The notes below the pieces were generated by a model, which saw nothing but the letters and a program-made list of their open reading frames with translations, was not told the origin of the DNA and ran no database searches. The position numbers were made by a program, and so were the translations under genes. DNA of 64,000 bases from Gammaproteobacteria bacterium (GTDB lineage Bacteria > Pseudomonadota > Gammaproteobacteria > Steroidobacterales > Woeseiaceae). Within the stretch, counting starts at the first letter, position 1; every line of letters starts with the position of its first letter. The stretch lies in assembly GCA_022600955.1 (NCBI GenBank), contig JAHZJK010000026.1, forward strand, positions 1 through 64,000. The letters run 5' to 3'. Shown here one piece after another: positions 8,259 through 16,863 of this stretch.

Positions 8259-9251
8259 ATGACTCTCGATGAACTTAGTGGCCGAGGCAATCGCAGTCTG
8301 TTGCTCGTTCACGGCCGTGACTTCAAGCCCGCAGAACATGACTTCATGGATCTGTCGATGGCTGCGTTGCGTGCAGGCATTGAGAGGGACTATCCGGAAT
8401 TGCTGGACTGCTTTACGGCCGTAAACAAGAGTGTGGGCTGGTACGGTGATCTGAACGCTGAGGTCTTGATGCGGCACGGCAAAAGCTACGACGAGAGCCT
8501 GGATCTTGGCGATCGGCGCAATGCGTTGGCCAACCTGCGGACTGTCAGCGCACGCAAGAAATTTGGCATTCGGCAATACGATTGCCTGCCTGGCAAAACG
8601 GCCCTGCCGGAAGCCGTTGCCGATGTCGTCGCACCTATTGTCGGATCGATCGGACTTGTCAGGCCGCTCGTCAGTACCGTTTCGAAGGATTTTGCACGCT
8701 ACCTTGATCATAAAGCCGACTTTGCGATGCAGGCGCGAGAGCGAGTAAGAACCAAACTATGCGGACTGCTTGATCGCGGTGACCGAGTTGCGCTCCTTGC
8801 TCATGGCACTGGTGGTGCAGTTGCATGGGATGTGTTGTGGCAGCTGTCGCATGATCCGGACCTGAAGGAGCAATACGCTGACAAGAAAATAGAGCTTCTC
8901 GTCACCCTGGGCACGCCATTGGGTGACGGCAATATTCGCAAACGCCTGTTGGGCGCAAAGCAAGGTCCGGAGGCGCGGTACCCCGCAAATGTGATTTCCT
9001 GGCACAACGTGTCGGCCGAAGACGACTATACCTGCCACGACAATACTCTGGCCGACGATCTCAAGGCGATGATGAAGCGGAAGCTGATCAGCGTGGTACA
9101 CGACCACCACATCTTCAACCTGGCGGTGCGTTACGGCAAGTCAAACCCTCACAGTTCGATTGGCTACCTGATTCATCCTCGAGTCAGCAAGATCCTGGCG
9201 GACTGGCTGCAAGCACTGAACGCAGACTCCTCCCCTAAATACACTTTGTAG
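8259..9251 (+). CDS. Alpha/beta-hydrolase-fold protein lacking the usual nucleophile
   Basis: A 330-residue soluble protein. LLLVHGRDF (residues 14-22) looks like the oxyanion strand-loop of alpha/beta hydrolases, and VALLAHGTGGAVAWDVLWQL (178-197) sits where the nucleophile elbow should be, but reads AHGTGG where active lipases have GHSMGG: the serine is a glycine. LVTLGTPLGDGN and a late VHDHHIFN histidine also match the fold. A GTG at 8256 and the ATG at 8259 are adjacent; GGAG at 8241-8244 serves either. It follows the DUF4956 gene, so a membrane-associated role is possible. The 3' end overlaps the convergent gene by 17 nt. Confidence 0.65.
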   Translation: MTLDELSGRGNRSLLLVHGRDFKPAEHDFMDLSMAALRAGIERDYPELLDCFTAVNKSVGWYGDLNAEVLMRHGKSYDESLDLGDRRNALANLRTVSARKKFGIRQYDCLPGKTALPEAVADVVAPIVGSIGLVRPLVSTVSKDFARYLDHKADFAMQARERVRTKLCGLLDRGDRVALLAHGTGGAVAWDVLWQLSHDPDLKEQYADKKIELLVTLGTPLGDGNIRKRLLGAKQGPEARYPANVISWHNVSAEDDYTCHDNTLADDLKAMMKRKLISVVHDHHIFNLAVRYGKSNPHSSIGYLIHPRVSKILADWLQALNADSSPKYTL

Positions 9252-10284
9252 CGATCTCTTTGTCCGCACGTTTCTCGGATTCAATGATCCTGTAAAACCG
9301 ATTAACGTAGTCACGCATAGCGTTCCTGGCTACGCGACTAAGCAGCTCCGCGGTTTCGATTTCTGCCAGGATCGCGTCGCGCTTGTCGACGAACACCGCG
9401 TAGGTTGATGGCAGTTGTGCATTGAACTGGCAGCGGCCACGGTAAAGTCGGTGTTTGGCATTGCGGAGTTTGAATCGAGGATTCGGTGACGCATAGGGGG
9501 CATCGACCATACCGCTTTGGTCGAAATCGTACGGGATTGGCAAGAATGCCGTGTTCTCTCTACCGAATAGAACGGCATTGTGACAACAATAGTCGTCAGC
9601 GGCGCCAACCACGGGTGAGTAGTCGGTATTGCCGATCATGTAGTGAAAAACTGATGCCAGATTGGTATACGCGGGATCAAGTTCGCTCACCTTTGCTCGC
9701 TGAATTTCGACCCGGGACCGGTCGATGCGATGCGAAAGACGCGTACGATGCTCGATCACGAAGCCGAGGCGCGTTTCTTCTCTGCGTTCCTCATCCGAAT
9801 CGACATAATTGATTCGCAGCAATCGCACCCGGTAACTGTTGTCGGTGACGACATTAAGCATCTTGTACACGAGGTACTCGCGCAAAACAGACTGCTCGTA
9901 CTTTGCTGAAGACCTGCAATGGGTGACCAGCTTCATCTTGTCCTGTTTATGAAACAGGGTGTCCTTTGTTTGTGAAACCTTGAAGTTGAGTCGCAATGGC
10001 GGAACGACGCAGGTTTCTTCCTTGAGGCGGGAGTGTCCACGTGCGCGAATCTGCACGTCGAAATGAATGCTGTCACCGTTATCTGACGTGAACTGGAATG
10101 TACCGGGGTACTCTTCAACCGCCGGCCGCTGATCAATTAGTTTGCGCATCGGCGCCGTGATCCGGACTTCAAGAAGCTCGTCGCTGAGAAACAGCGGGTC
10201 ATGGGCCTCGGACACCTGTGCCAGTGAGCTTGTCATTGTCAGAATCAACGTAGAAGCAAAGAGCATCAAGCGATACAGTGACAT
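9235..10284 (-). CDS. Exported CotH/HipA-like atypical kinase-fold protein
   Basis: 349 residues with a signal peptide ending near residue 22 (SSLAQ). An N-terminal beta region (PLFLSDELLEVRI, then FDVQIRARGHSRLKE, residues 75-89) resembles the start of CotH proteins. The rest keeps a kinase-like order of polar motifs: DKMKLV (115-120), an REYLVYKML helix, MIGNTD (216-221), HN (235-236) and PIPYDFDQSG (249-258), comparable to the catalytic N.D and DxD-type elements of CotH, HipA and Fam20C folds. Assignment rests on motif order, not a search. It is divergent from the PPP phosphatase gene and its product should be periplasmic or surface exposed. Substrate unknown. Confidence 0.6.
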   Translation of the reverse strand: MSLYRLMLFASTLILTMTSSLAQVSEAHDPLFLSDELLEVRITAPMRKLIDQRPAVEEYPGTFQFTSDNGDSIHFDVQIRARGHSRLKEETCVVPPLRLNFKVSQTKDTLFHKQDKMKLVTHCRSSAKYEQSVLREYLVYKMLNVVTDNSYRVRLLRINYVDSDEERREETRLGFVIEHRTRLSHRIDRSRVEIQRAKVSELDPAYTNLASVFHYMIGNTDYSPVVGAADDYCCHNAVLFGRENTAFLPIPYDFDQSGMVDAPYASPNPRFKLRNAKHRLYRGRCQFNAQLPSTYAVFVDKRDAILAEIETAELLSRVARNAMRDYVNRFYRIIESEKRADKEIATKCI

Positions 10285-10415
10285 TGTTTTTTTGCTCCGG
10301 AACGGCGCGATTTTTAAATAAGTCTAGCATATTGATGCTCTATCATCGCGACGCTGATTGTCGCGTATCATGCGAGGCTCGAAACGTTTTGCGAACTAAA
10401 CTGGACCCAACACCC

Positions 10416-12233
10416 GTGCGCACAGGCTCCGTAAAATTTATCTTTCTCATGCTGCTCTGCAGTGCGTCCGCAACGCCCGGTTGTGCTGCTGATGCGCCGA
10501 TCGAAAGCGTTTCGCGGGTAGTTGCGATTTCCGATGTTCACGGTGCTTTTGGCGCGATGGTCAATACATTGCAGCAGGCTGCGGTTGTTGACAAAGAGCT
10601 GGCCTGGAATGGAGGCAGCACGCAACTCGTAGTTGTTGGCGATATTCTGGATCGTGGTCCGAATTCTCGTGCGGCGATGGACCTTCTGATGCGCCTCGAA
10701 ACAGAAGCGTCGGCGGCTGGTGGGGAGGTGAGGGTACTGATCGGAAATCACGAATCGATGCTGCTCATCGGCGATATGCGCTACGTCAGCGCACCTGAAT
10801 TCAAGGCGTTTGCGGCCGAAGAAGATGCGTCGGAAAGGTCGCGCTGGTTAGCGTTGTACGCCGAGCGCAAGAATTCGAGCGTCGAAGCCGTAACCGAGCA
10901 GTTCGATACAGCGTATCCACGCGGATATTTCGCGATGCGGCGGGCGTTTCGGTCGTCTGGTACATACGGTAGCTGGCTGCTGCAGAAGGACGTAATTACC
11001 GTTATCGATGGTACCGCATTCGTACATGGTGGCTTGTCACCCAGAGTCGCAAAAGCAGGTTTGCAGGGCATCAATCGTGAGGCTCGCGTAGAGCTGAAGC
11101 GGCTGGTAGATGCACTCGCAGTACTCATCGACGCTGAAGTATTGTTGCCAACCGACAGTCACTATGACTATGGCGACATAGTGAACGCCTACATGCCGCA
11201 TCTGGACGACTCGGCAGCAGTCCTTGCCGCTATCGATACTGTGCGCGAGTCGGAACACATGTTGTTGCTCGATACGGACGGACCGCTGTGGTATCGCGGT
11301 AACGCGCGCTGTCCCGAGCTTATCGAAGAATACAGACTGGAAGCAGCGTTGGCCGCCATAGGTGCGCAACGCGTTGTAGTAGGCCATACGCCGACTCCAA
11401 ACCGGCAGGTGTTGCAGCGATTCGAGGGCCAGCTTATCGAGATCGACACCGGCATGCTCGGTGCTTATTACAAAGGAAGCGGCAATGCGCTGGTATTCGA
11501 GAACGGTGCGTTCTCCGTTGTCAATGAGAGTGGTGTAATCACAAAGGTGGCGGCACAGCACCCACGCAATGTAGGAAAGCGTTCCGCTGGACTTGACGCG
11601 ACGGCCCTCAAAAAGCTGCTTTTGACTGGCAGCGTCGCTAAGGTCGAGCGGCCGAATTCTGCCGGGGAACAAACCCGTGTCTCAGTATCTGACGGTAGCC
11701 ATGAGGTCGATGCGCTATTTACCGCGAGCAAACGCAACCAGGCCGGTGTTGCTGCCTATCGGCTTGACCGCTTATTGGAGCTCGACATGGTGCCAGTCAC
11801 CGTGATGCGCACAATTGATGGCAAGACCGGGTCGTTGCAGTTCCTGCCGAAAAACACGGTCGACGAGGTGCATCGTGCCGAGAGTGGGCGCGGGACCAGC
11901 GCGTCCTGTGGGTTGCTCGAACAATGGCCGGAGATGACGGTGTTTGATGCGTTGATCTACAACGAAGGGCGAACCCGGGAACGAATCCTCTATGACAGCT
12001 CCAGCTGGCGGCTGATCCTGAGCGAAAACAATCTCGCGTTTGGCACCAAAAAAGGGCGCCCGGCGCATCTCAAGTCGACCAGGCTGGCAGTGCATCCCGG
12101 CTGGATTGAAAAACTGCAGATGTTGACAGATGCTGTCCTGCAGGCCGAGCTCGGTGATGTGCTCGAAAAGAAAAACCTGCACGCGCTGGCGGCGCGGCGT
12201 GACCGCTTGTTGTCTGAGGTTCGGGCTAATTAG
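10416..12233 (+). CDS. Exported PPP-family phosphatase fused to a degenerate kinase-like domain
   Basis: 605 residues from a GTG at 10416, chosen because it places a signal peptide (KFIFLMLLCSASA, ending near 25) at the N-terminus; an ATG at 10335 adds 27 residues that do not fit. The phosphatase half has every PPP signature: SDVHG (39-43), GDILDRG (75-81), GNHE (110-113), VHGG (203-206) and GHTP (323-326), close to the Shewanella-like bacterial group. The tail (about 395-560) has YRLDRLLELDMVP, VFDALIYNEGR and WRLILSENNLAF, which match the order of a Fam20C/HipA-like kinase but lack the expected aspartates (NTDR is NEGR; IDH is SEN). I infer a pseudokinase tail. Its neighbour is divergent. 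Confidence 0.8.
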   Translation: MRTGSVKFIFLMLLCSASATPGCAADAPIESVSRVVAISDVHGAFGAMVNTLQQAAVVDKELAWNGGSTQLVVVGDILDRGPNSRAAMDLLMRLETEASAAGGEVRVLIGNHESMLLIGDMRYVSAPEFKAFAAEEDASERSRWLALYAERKNSSVEAVTEQFDTAYPRGYFAMRRAFRSSGTYGSWLLQKDVITVIDGTAFVHGGLSPRVAKAGLQGINREARVELKRLVDALAVLIDAEVLLPTDSHYDYGDIVNAYMPHLDDSAAVLAAIDTVRESEHMLLLDTDGPLWYRGNARCPELIEEYRLEAALAAIGAQRVVVGHTPTPNRQVLQRFEGQLIEIDTGMLGAYYKGSGNALVFENGAFSVVNESGVITKVAAQHPRNVGKRSAGLDATALKKLLLTGSVAKVERPNSAGEQTRVSVSDGSHEVDALFTASKRNQAGVAAYRLDRLLELDMVPVTVMRTIDGKTGSLQFLPKNTVDEVHRAESGRGTSASCGLLEQWPEMTVFDALIYNEGRTRERILYDSSSWRLILSENNLAFGTKKGRPAHLKSTRLAVHPGWIEKLQMLTDAVLQAELGDVLEKKNLHALAARRDRLLSEVRAN

Positions 12234-12679
12234 CCAGTGACGGCTATGCACTCAATTTCAACGCGTGCTCCCAGCGCGAGACCATTCGCGCCGAGGGCGC
12301 TGCGTGCTGGCGGATTGCTAAAATAGCCGCGGTAAACCTCGTTCATGGCTCCCCATTCGTCCATATCGGCCATGAAAACAGTGCATTTTACGACCTCGTC
12401 CAGGGATGAGCCGAATTGTTCCAGGACAGCCTTTATGTTGTCCATGGTTTGCCGGGTTTCAGCTTCGATACCACCCTCGGCAAGATGCAATGTGCCGGGA
12501 ACGTTGCCGATATTGCCCGATAAGTACAGTGTTTTGCCGGCGCGCACAGCAGCAGAAAACGGCAGGTCCAGTTGCTCGCTGCCCGGCATTTGCAGGTAGC
12601 TGATCTCCTTTCCATGGCTCACATCGACGTTGCAGCCACAAAGCGCAATGACGGGGAGCAGAAAAAACAATCGATTCAT
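12230..12679 (-). CDS. RidA-family lipoprotein
   Basis: 149 residues: a short lipoprotein signal (LLPVIALCGC, lipobox cysteine about residue 16) followed by a full RidA/YjgF domain. The domain keeps the active-site arginine in PPARSALG and the glutamate in RVEIECIAV, so imine/enamine hydrolysis or a related activity is possible, but outside the cytoplasm. The ATG at 12677-12679 is preferred over a GTG nine bases upstream because AGGTGA lies 6 nt before it. The 3' end overlaps the end of the phosphatase gene by 4 nt. It is divergent from the purine operon, where unstable imine-like intermediates are made, but a link is only positional. Confidence 0.82.
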   Translation of the reverse strand: MNRLFFLLPVIALCGCNVDVSHGKEISYLQMPGSEQLDLPFSAAVRAGKTLYLSGNIGNVPGTLHLAEGGIEAETRQTMDNIKAVLEQFGSSLDEVVKCTVFMADMDEWGAMNEVYRGYFSNPPARSALGANGLALGARVEIECIAVTG

Positions 12680-12717
12680 GGCTGTCACCTGTTGTTACTG
12701 AGAGTGGGTTGGCACAG

Positions 12718-12723
12718 TATAAT
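12718..12723 (+). promoter_or_regulatory. -10 box for the purine operon (candidate)
   Basis: A perfect TATAAT lies 46 nt before the uraH start and about 40 nt upstream of the RidA start on the other strand. No convincing -35 is found at 16-18 nt spacing (TTACTG at 12695-12700 is the best), so an activator may be needed. Weak alone. Confidence 0.4.
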
Positions 12724-12768
12724 CACATGACAGCCTGAATCCCGGGCTGGTGAGCACCCGAGGGGCTG

Positions 12769-13116
12769 ATGGGACGACTAACGACACATATTCTGGATAC
12801 GATGCACGGCAGACCTGCCGCGGGCGTTGCGGTGCGCTTGTTTTCAAGTGGCGAGCAAAGGAGTCTGCTGGCCTACGCGAATACTAACGCTGACGGACGT
12901 ACGGAGGAGGCGCTGGTCTCTGGCGAGTTGATGCAAACAGGCACCTACGAACTGGAGTTCGATATCGGCGATTACTTTCGAGAGCTCGGAGTAGAGCTCG
13001 GCGCGCCGGCCTTTCTTGATACGGTCGTTTTGCGTTTCGCAGTCAAAAGTGATGAAAACTATCATGTCCCATTGCTGACAACGCCGTGGTCCTATTCGAC
13101 CTACCGGGGTAGCTAG
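12769..13116 (+). CDS. uraH: 5-hydroxyisourate hydrolase
   Basis: Hydrolyses 5-hydroxyisourate, the product of urate oxidation, to OHCU. The 115-residue transthyretin-like fold shows the N-terminal LTTHILDTMHGRPAAGV with the catalytic histidine, the internal arginine in ADGR, and the C-terminal tetrapeptide YRGS that closes the active site. No periplasmic signal is present, so it acts in the cytoplasm. It is the first gene of a ten-gene purine catabolic run and is followed by xdhA after 5 nt; a perfect -10 box lies 46 nt upstream. Confidence 0.95.
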   Translation: MGRLTTHILDTMHGRPAAGVAVRLFSSGEQRSLLAYANTNADGRTEEALVSGELMQTGTYELEFDIGDYFRELGVELGAPAFLDTVVLRFAVKSDENYHVPLLTTPWSYSTYRGS

Positions 13117-13121
13117 CCAGG

Positions 13122-14567
13122 ATGTCGGGTAAAACCTCAATACGTTTCATACTCGACGGCAATGTCGTTGAGATTACAGATGTTGACCCAACACGCACGG
13201 TTCTGCAGTTTCTGCGCGAGGATCTGCGCCGCAAAGGCAGCAAGGAAGGATGCGCGGAGGGTGACTGCGGCGCGTGTACTGTCGTGATTGCGGAGCTGCG
13301 GCGTGACGGCGAGACTACGGAAACGAAAGCAATCAATTCCTGCATACAGTTTCTGGCCACACTGGATGGCAAGGAACTCATCACTGTAGAGAGCTTGAGC
13401 GACGGCAAGAAGTTGCACCCTGCACAACAAGCGATGGTTGAACAACACGGCTCGCAATGCGGGTTCTGCACACCCGGCTTCGTCATGTCTTTGTACGCAT
13501 TGTACGAGGAGACGCCAGATCCAACGCGGCGACAGATAGACGATGCGTTGTCTGGCAACCTGTGCCGGTGCACCGGGTATCGGCCAATCATCGAGGCGGC
13601 GTCCAGGATGCATGCGTTGCAGGCGCCGGCTGCCAAAGACAGGGCAGCGGCGCTGCGCTCGATACAGCGGCAGGATTCGCTGGCGATTGAACACAATGGC
13701 CGCCGTTTCTTCGCGCCGCGTTCCATGGACGAGTTTGCGAAACTGTACTGTCGTTATCAGGATGCAACTGTACTTGCCGGTGGTACCGACGTCGGGTTGT
13801 GGGTTACGAAGCAACACCGTGAACTCAATACGGTGATCTACACAGGTCAGGTCGTGGATATGCAGGACGTCAGCACGAGTGCATCGCATCTCGAGCTTGG
13901 GGCAGCGGCAACGCTGACCGACGTTGCACCGCTACTTATCGAGCATTACCCGGGTTTTGAAGAAATGCTGCGCCGTTTCGCGTCGCCGCCGATACGAAAT
14001 GCCGGCACGCTGGGTGGCAACATCGCAAACGGCTCACCGATCGGTGATTCAATGGCGGCGCTCATGGTTGTGGATACATCGCTGGTGTTGCGCTGCGGAG
14101 AAGTCGAGCGGGAAGTTTCGCTGTCAGACTTTTATCACGACTACATGGTGAATGACTTGCGAGCGGGTGAGTTCGTTGCACGAGTGCGCGTGCCATTACC
14201 CAGGAGTGACCAGCAGGTGCTTAGCCAGAAGTGGTCGAAGCGCTTCGATCAGGATATTTCTGCGGTCTGTACAGCTTATCGGCTGCAACTCGAAGGCAAC
14301 ATGGTGAAGTCGATTCGCCTGGCTTATGGAGGGCTTGCGGCAACTGTGCAGCGAGCCCCCAGGGCGGAGGCTGCGTTGCTGGAGCAACCGTGGAGTGAAG
14401 CGACTGTCGAGGCGGCGTGCGAAGCGCTTGCCGAAGATTTTAAGCCGATCGGCGATATGCGGGCGTCGGCGGAGATTCGCATGCTTGCCTGCCAGAACCT
14501 GTTGCGGCGCTTTTACGCCCAGACGCAGGACAGTGAGTTGCAAACGGTGTACTCCTATGGGCGCTAA
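13122..14567 (+). CDS. xdhA: Xanthine dehydrogenase small subunit (2Fe-2S/FAD)
   Basis: Electron-transfer subunit of the molybdenum enzyme that oxidises hypoxanthine and xanthine to urate. 481 residues. The first 2Fe-2S cluster is bound by GCAEGDCGAC (C44, C49, C52) plus a later cysteine, the second by QCGFCTPGFVMSLYA and GNLCRCTGYRPI. The FAD domain follows, with LAGGTDVGLWVTK and RNAGTLGGNIANGSPIGD. This is the fused small-subunit form of the XdhAB type. The stop overlaps the xdhB start by 11 nt, suggesting coupled translation. Confidence 0.95.
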   Translation: MSGKTSIRFILDGNVVEITDVDPTRTVLQFLREDLRRKGSKEGCAEGDCGACTVVIAELRRDGETTETKAINSCIQFLATLDGKELITVESLSDGKKLHPAQQAMVEQHGSQCGFCTPGFVMSLYALYEETPDPTRRQIDDALSGNLCRCTGYRPIIEAASRMHALQAPAAKDRAAALRSIQRQDSLAIEHNGRRFFAPRSMDEFAKLYCRYQDATVLAGGTDVGLWVTKQHRELNTVIYTGQVVDMQDVSTSASHLELGAAATLTDVAPLLIEHYPGFEEMLRRFASPPIRNAGTLGGNIANGSPIGDSMAALMVVDTSLVLRCGEVEREVSLSDFYHDYMVNDLRAGEFVARVRVPLPRSDQQVLSQKWSKRFDQDISAVCTAYRLQLEGNMVKSIRLAYGGLAATVQRAPRAEAALLEQPWSEATVEAACEALAEDFKPIGDMRASAEIRMLACQNLLRRFYAQTQDSELQTVYSYGR

Positions 14568-16863
14568 GGCAAACGTGACGTCACCAGGCGCAGCTGTTGG
14601 CGCGTCATTGCCGCACGACAGCGCGCATTTGCACGTTACCGGACAAGCTGCGTACACGGACGATTTGCCGGAGCCGAGAGACCTTCTGCACGTGGCGGTG
14701 GGCATGAGTCCGCTAGCGCACGGCGAGCTTCGTTCTACGGACCTTTCCAAAGTGCGGTCTGCTGCAGGCGTAGTCGATGTTTGTCTCGCTGCCGACATAC
14801 CTGGCGAAAACAATTTTGGCCCGATTGTTCATGACGATCCAATTTTCGCGGTCGATACTGTTGAGTTCGCAGGTCAGCCGGTTTTCGCGGTTATCGCAAC
14901 GACAGTCGACGCCGCGCGCAAGGCGGCGAGGTTCGCACAGCTCGATATAGCAGCGCGGCCTGCGATTTTAGAGATTGAAGCTGCTGTCGAGGCCGGGTCA
15001 TTTGTGTTGCCAAGTGAGACGCTCGTGCGAGGCGACCCCGATACAGCATTGCAGGGCGCGCCACACCGCGCACAGCGAAAGGTTTCGCTCGGGGGGCAGG
15101 ACCAATTCTACCTCGAAGGTCATATCGCGATGGCCGTTCCGACCGAAGACCGTGGTATGACCGTCTATAGTTCCACGCAGCATCCGGACGAAGTACAGAC
15201 CCTGGTCGCCAAAGCGACGCAACGTTCGGCGAAAGATATCACCGTAATCTGTCGCCGCATGGGTGGCGCGTTCGGCGGTAAGGAAAGCCAGGCTGCGTTG
15301 ATAGCGTGCATCGCAGCACTGTCAGCCGACAAGACCGGCAAACCCTGCAAGCTGCGCCTTGATCGTGATGACGACATGATCATGACCGGGAAACGACACG
15401 ATTTCGTTATTCAATATGACGTCGGCTTTGATGACACCGGACTGATACTGGGAATTGATTTTGAGTTCGCTTCGCGTTGTGGCATGTCAGCAGATCTCAG
15501 CGGGCCTGTGAATGATCGCGCGATGTTTAGTTGTGATAACGCTTACTTTCTCGAGAACGTGCGCATTGTTTCGCATCGTTGCAAGACAAATACAGTTTCC
15601 AATACGGCGTTTCGCGGTTTCGGCGGCCCGCAGGGCATGTTTGCGATCGAGTACGCCGTCGATGATATCGCTCGACGACTGGACAAGGATCCGCTGGAAA
15701 TCAGGCGCCGCAATTTTTACGGCAAGGATGAGCGCAACATCACTCAGTATCAGCAGACCGTTGAAGACAGCATTACAGATGAAGTGTTCGAGCAGCTGCT
15801 TGCGAGTAGTGACTACACAGTGCGTCGCGAGGAGATTCGTGCGTTCAACGCAAACAGCGCTGTGTTAAGGCGCGGCATCGCGATAACGCCGGTCAAGTTC
15901 GGAATTTCGTTTACCAATACTCTTCTGAATCAGGCTGGAGCACTTGTTCACGTATACAAAGACGGAACGGTGCAGTTGAACCACGGTGGCACGGAGATGG
16001 GGCAGGGCTTGTACATCAAGGTGGCGCAGGTCGTTGCCGATGAGTTCCAGATAGACGTTGAACGTATTCGCATCATGGCTGCTGATACCAGCAAAGTACC
16101 TAACGCGTCTGCGACGGCCGCATCCAGCGGCGCCGACATGAATGGTATGGCGGCCAAGAAAGCAGCGGCGAAGATTCGTGCTCGCTTGAGCGGTTTTGCG
16201 GCGCGCCACTACAACGTGTCCGAGGGCGAGGTTGAATTTCGCAACAACAGCGTGTTCGTCGCGGACCAGCAGCTGAGTTTTGAGGAGCTCGTGCAGGCCG
16301 CGTGGGCGGAGCGAGTCTCGCTGTCCGCCACAGGTTTCTACAAGACGCCAAAGATCAACTACGATCGCACAACGTTCAGTGGCCGACCGTTCCTGTACTT
16401 CGCCTACGGCGCAGCCGTCACCGAAGTTATCGTTGACAGGTTGACGGGCGAAAACAGAACCTTGCGTGTTGATATCCTGCACGACTGCGGTGATTCCCTG
16501 AATCCGGCCATTGACATCGGTCAGGTCGAGGGCGGCTATGTGCAGGGGGTTGGCTGGTTGACCTCCGAAGAATTGTGGTGGAACGACCACGGATCGCTTG
16601 GCACGCATGCTCCGTCAACCTACAAAATTCCGACCTGCTCTGATCTGGCTGCAGACTTTCGTGTTGCGCTGATGCAAAGCGTGCCGAATCGGGAAGAGAC
16701 CATCTATCGCTCGAAAGCTGTCGGTGAACCGCCACTGATGCTGGCCTTGTCTGCATTTTTTGCACTGCGTGACGCGATCGTCAGCGACGATGATCCGTTG
16801 CCGGATCTGCATGCGCCAGCGACACCAGAGTCCATTCTCCGCGCAGTAAGCGGAAGCACGTAA
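14557..16863 (+). CDS. xdhB: Xanthine dehydrogenase large (molybdopterin) subunit
   Basis: Catalytic subunit holding the molybdopterin cofactor; 768 residues from the ATG at 14557, chosen because the family starts near TGQAAYTDDLPEPRD and because it overlaps the xdhA stop. Typical signatures are GGAFGGKESQ (cofactor contact), FRGFGGPQGMFAIE (with the substrate-binding arginine), HGGTEMGQGLYIK and, close to the C-terminus, the catalytic glutamate in AVGEPPLMLA. The gene is complete. It ends with TAATGA, so the xdhC start overlaps its stop by one base. Confidence 0.95.
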   Translation: MGAKANVTSPGAAVGASLPHDSAHLHVTGQAAYTDDLPEPRDLLHVAVGMSPLAHGELRSTDLSKVRSAAGVVDVCLAADIPGENNFGPIVHDDPIFAVDTVEFAGQPVFAVIATTVDAARKAARFAQLDIAARPAILEIEAAVEAGSFVLPSETLVRGDPDTALQGAPHRAQRKVSLGGQDQFYLEGHIAMAVPTEDRGMTVYSSTQHPDEVQTLVAKATQRSAKDITVICRRMGGAFGGKESQAALIACIAALSADKTGKPCKLRLDRDDDMIMTGKRHDFVIQYDVGFDDTGLILGIDFEFASRCGMSADLSGPVNDRAMFSCDNAYFLENVRIVSHRCKTNTVSNTAFRGFGGPQGMFAIEYAVDDIARRLDKDPLEIRRRNFYGKDERNITQYQQTVEDSITDEVFEQLLASSDYTVRREEIRAFNANSAVLRRGIAITPVKFGISFTNTLLNQAGALVHVYKDGTVQLNHGGTEMGQGLYIKVAQVVADEFQIDVERIRIMAADTSKVPNASATAASSGADMNGMAAKKAAAKIRARLSGFAARHYNVSEGEVEFRNNSVFVADQQLSFEELVQAAWAERVSLSATGFYKTPKINYDRTTFSGRPFLYFAYGAAVTEVIVDRLTGENRTLRVDILHDCGDSLNPAIDIGQVEGGYVQGVGWLTSEELWWNDHGSLGTHAPSTYKIPTCSDLAADFRVALMQSVPNREETIYRSKAVGEPPLMLALSAFFALRDAIVSDDDPLPDLHAPATPESILRAVSGST

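Noticed and set aside
12711..12723. Sigma-54 promoter (TGGCAC) before uraH
   Set aside because: The required downstream TTGC element is absent at the right spacing; the TATAAT overlapping this site is a better reading.
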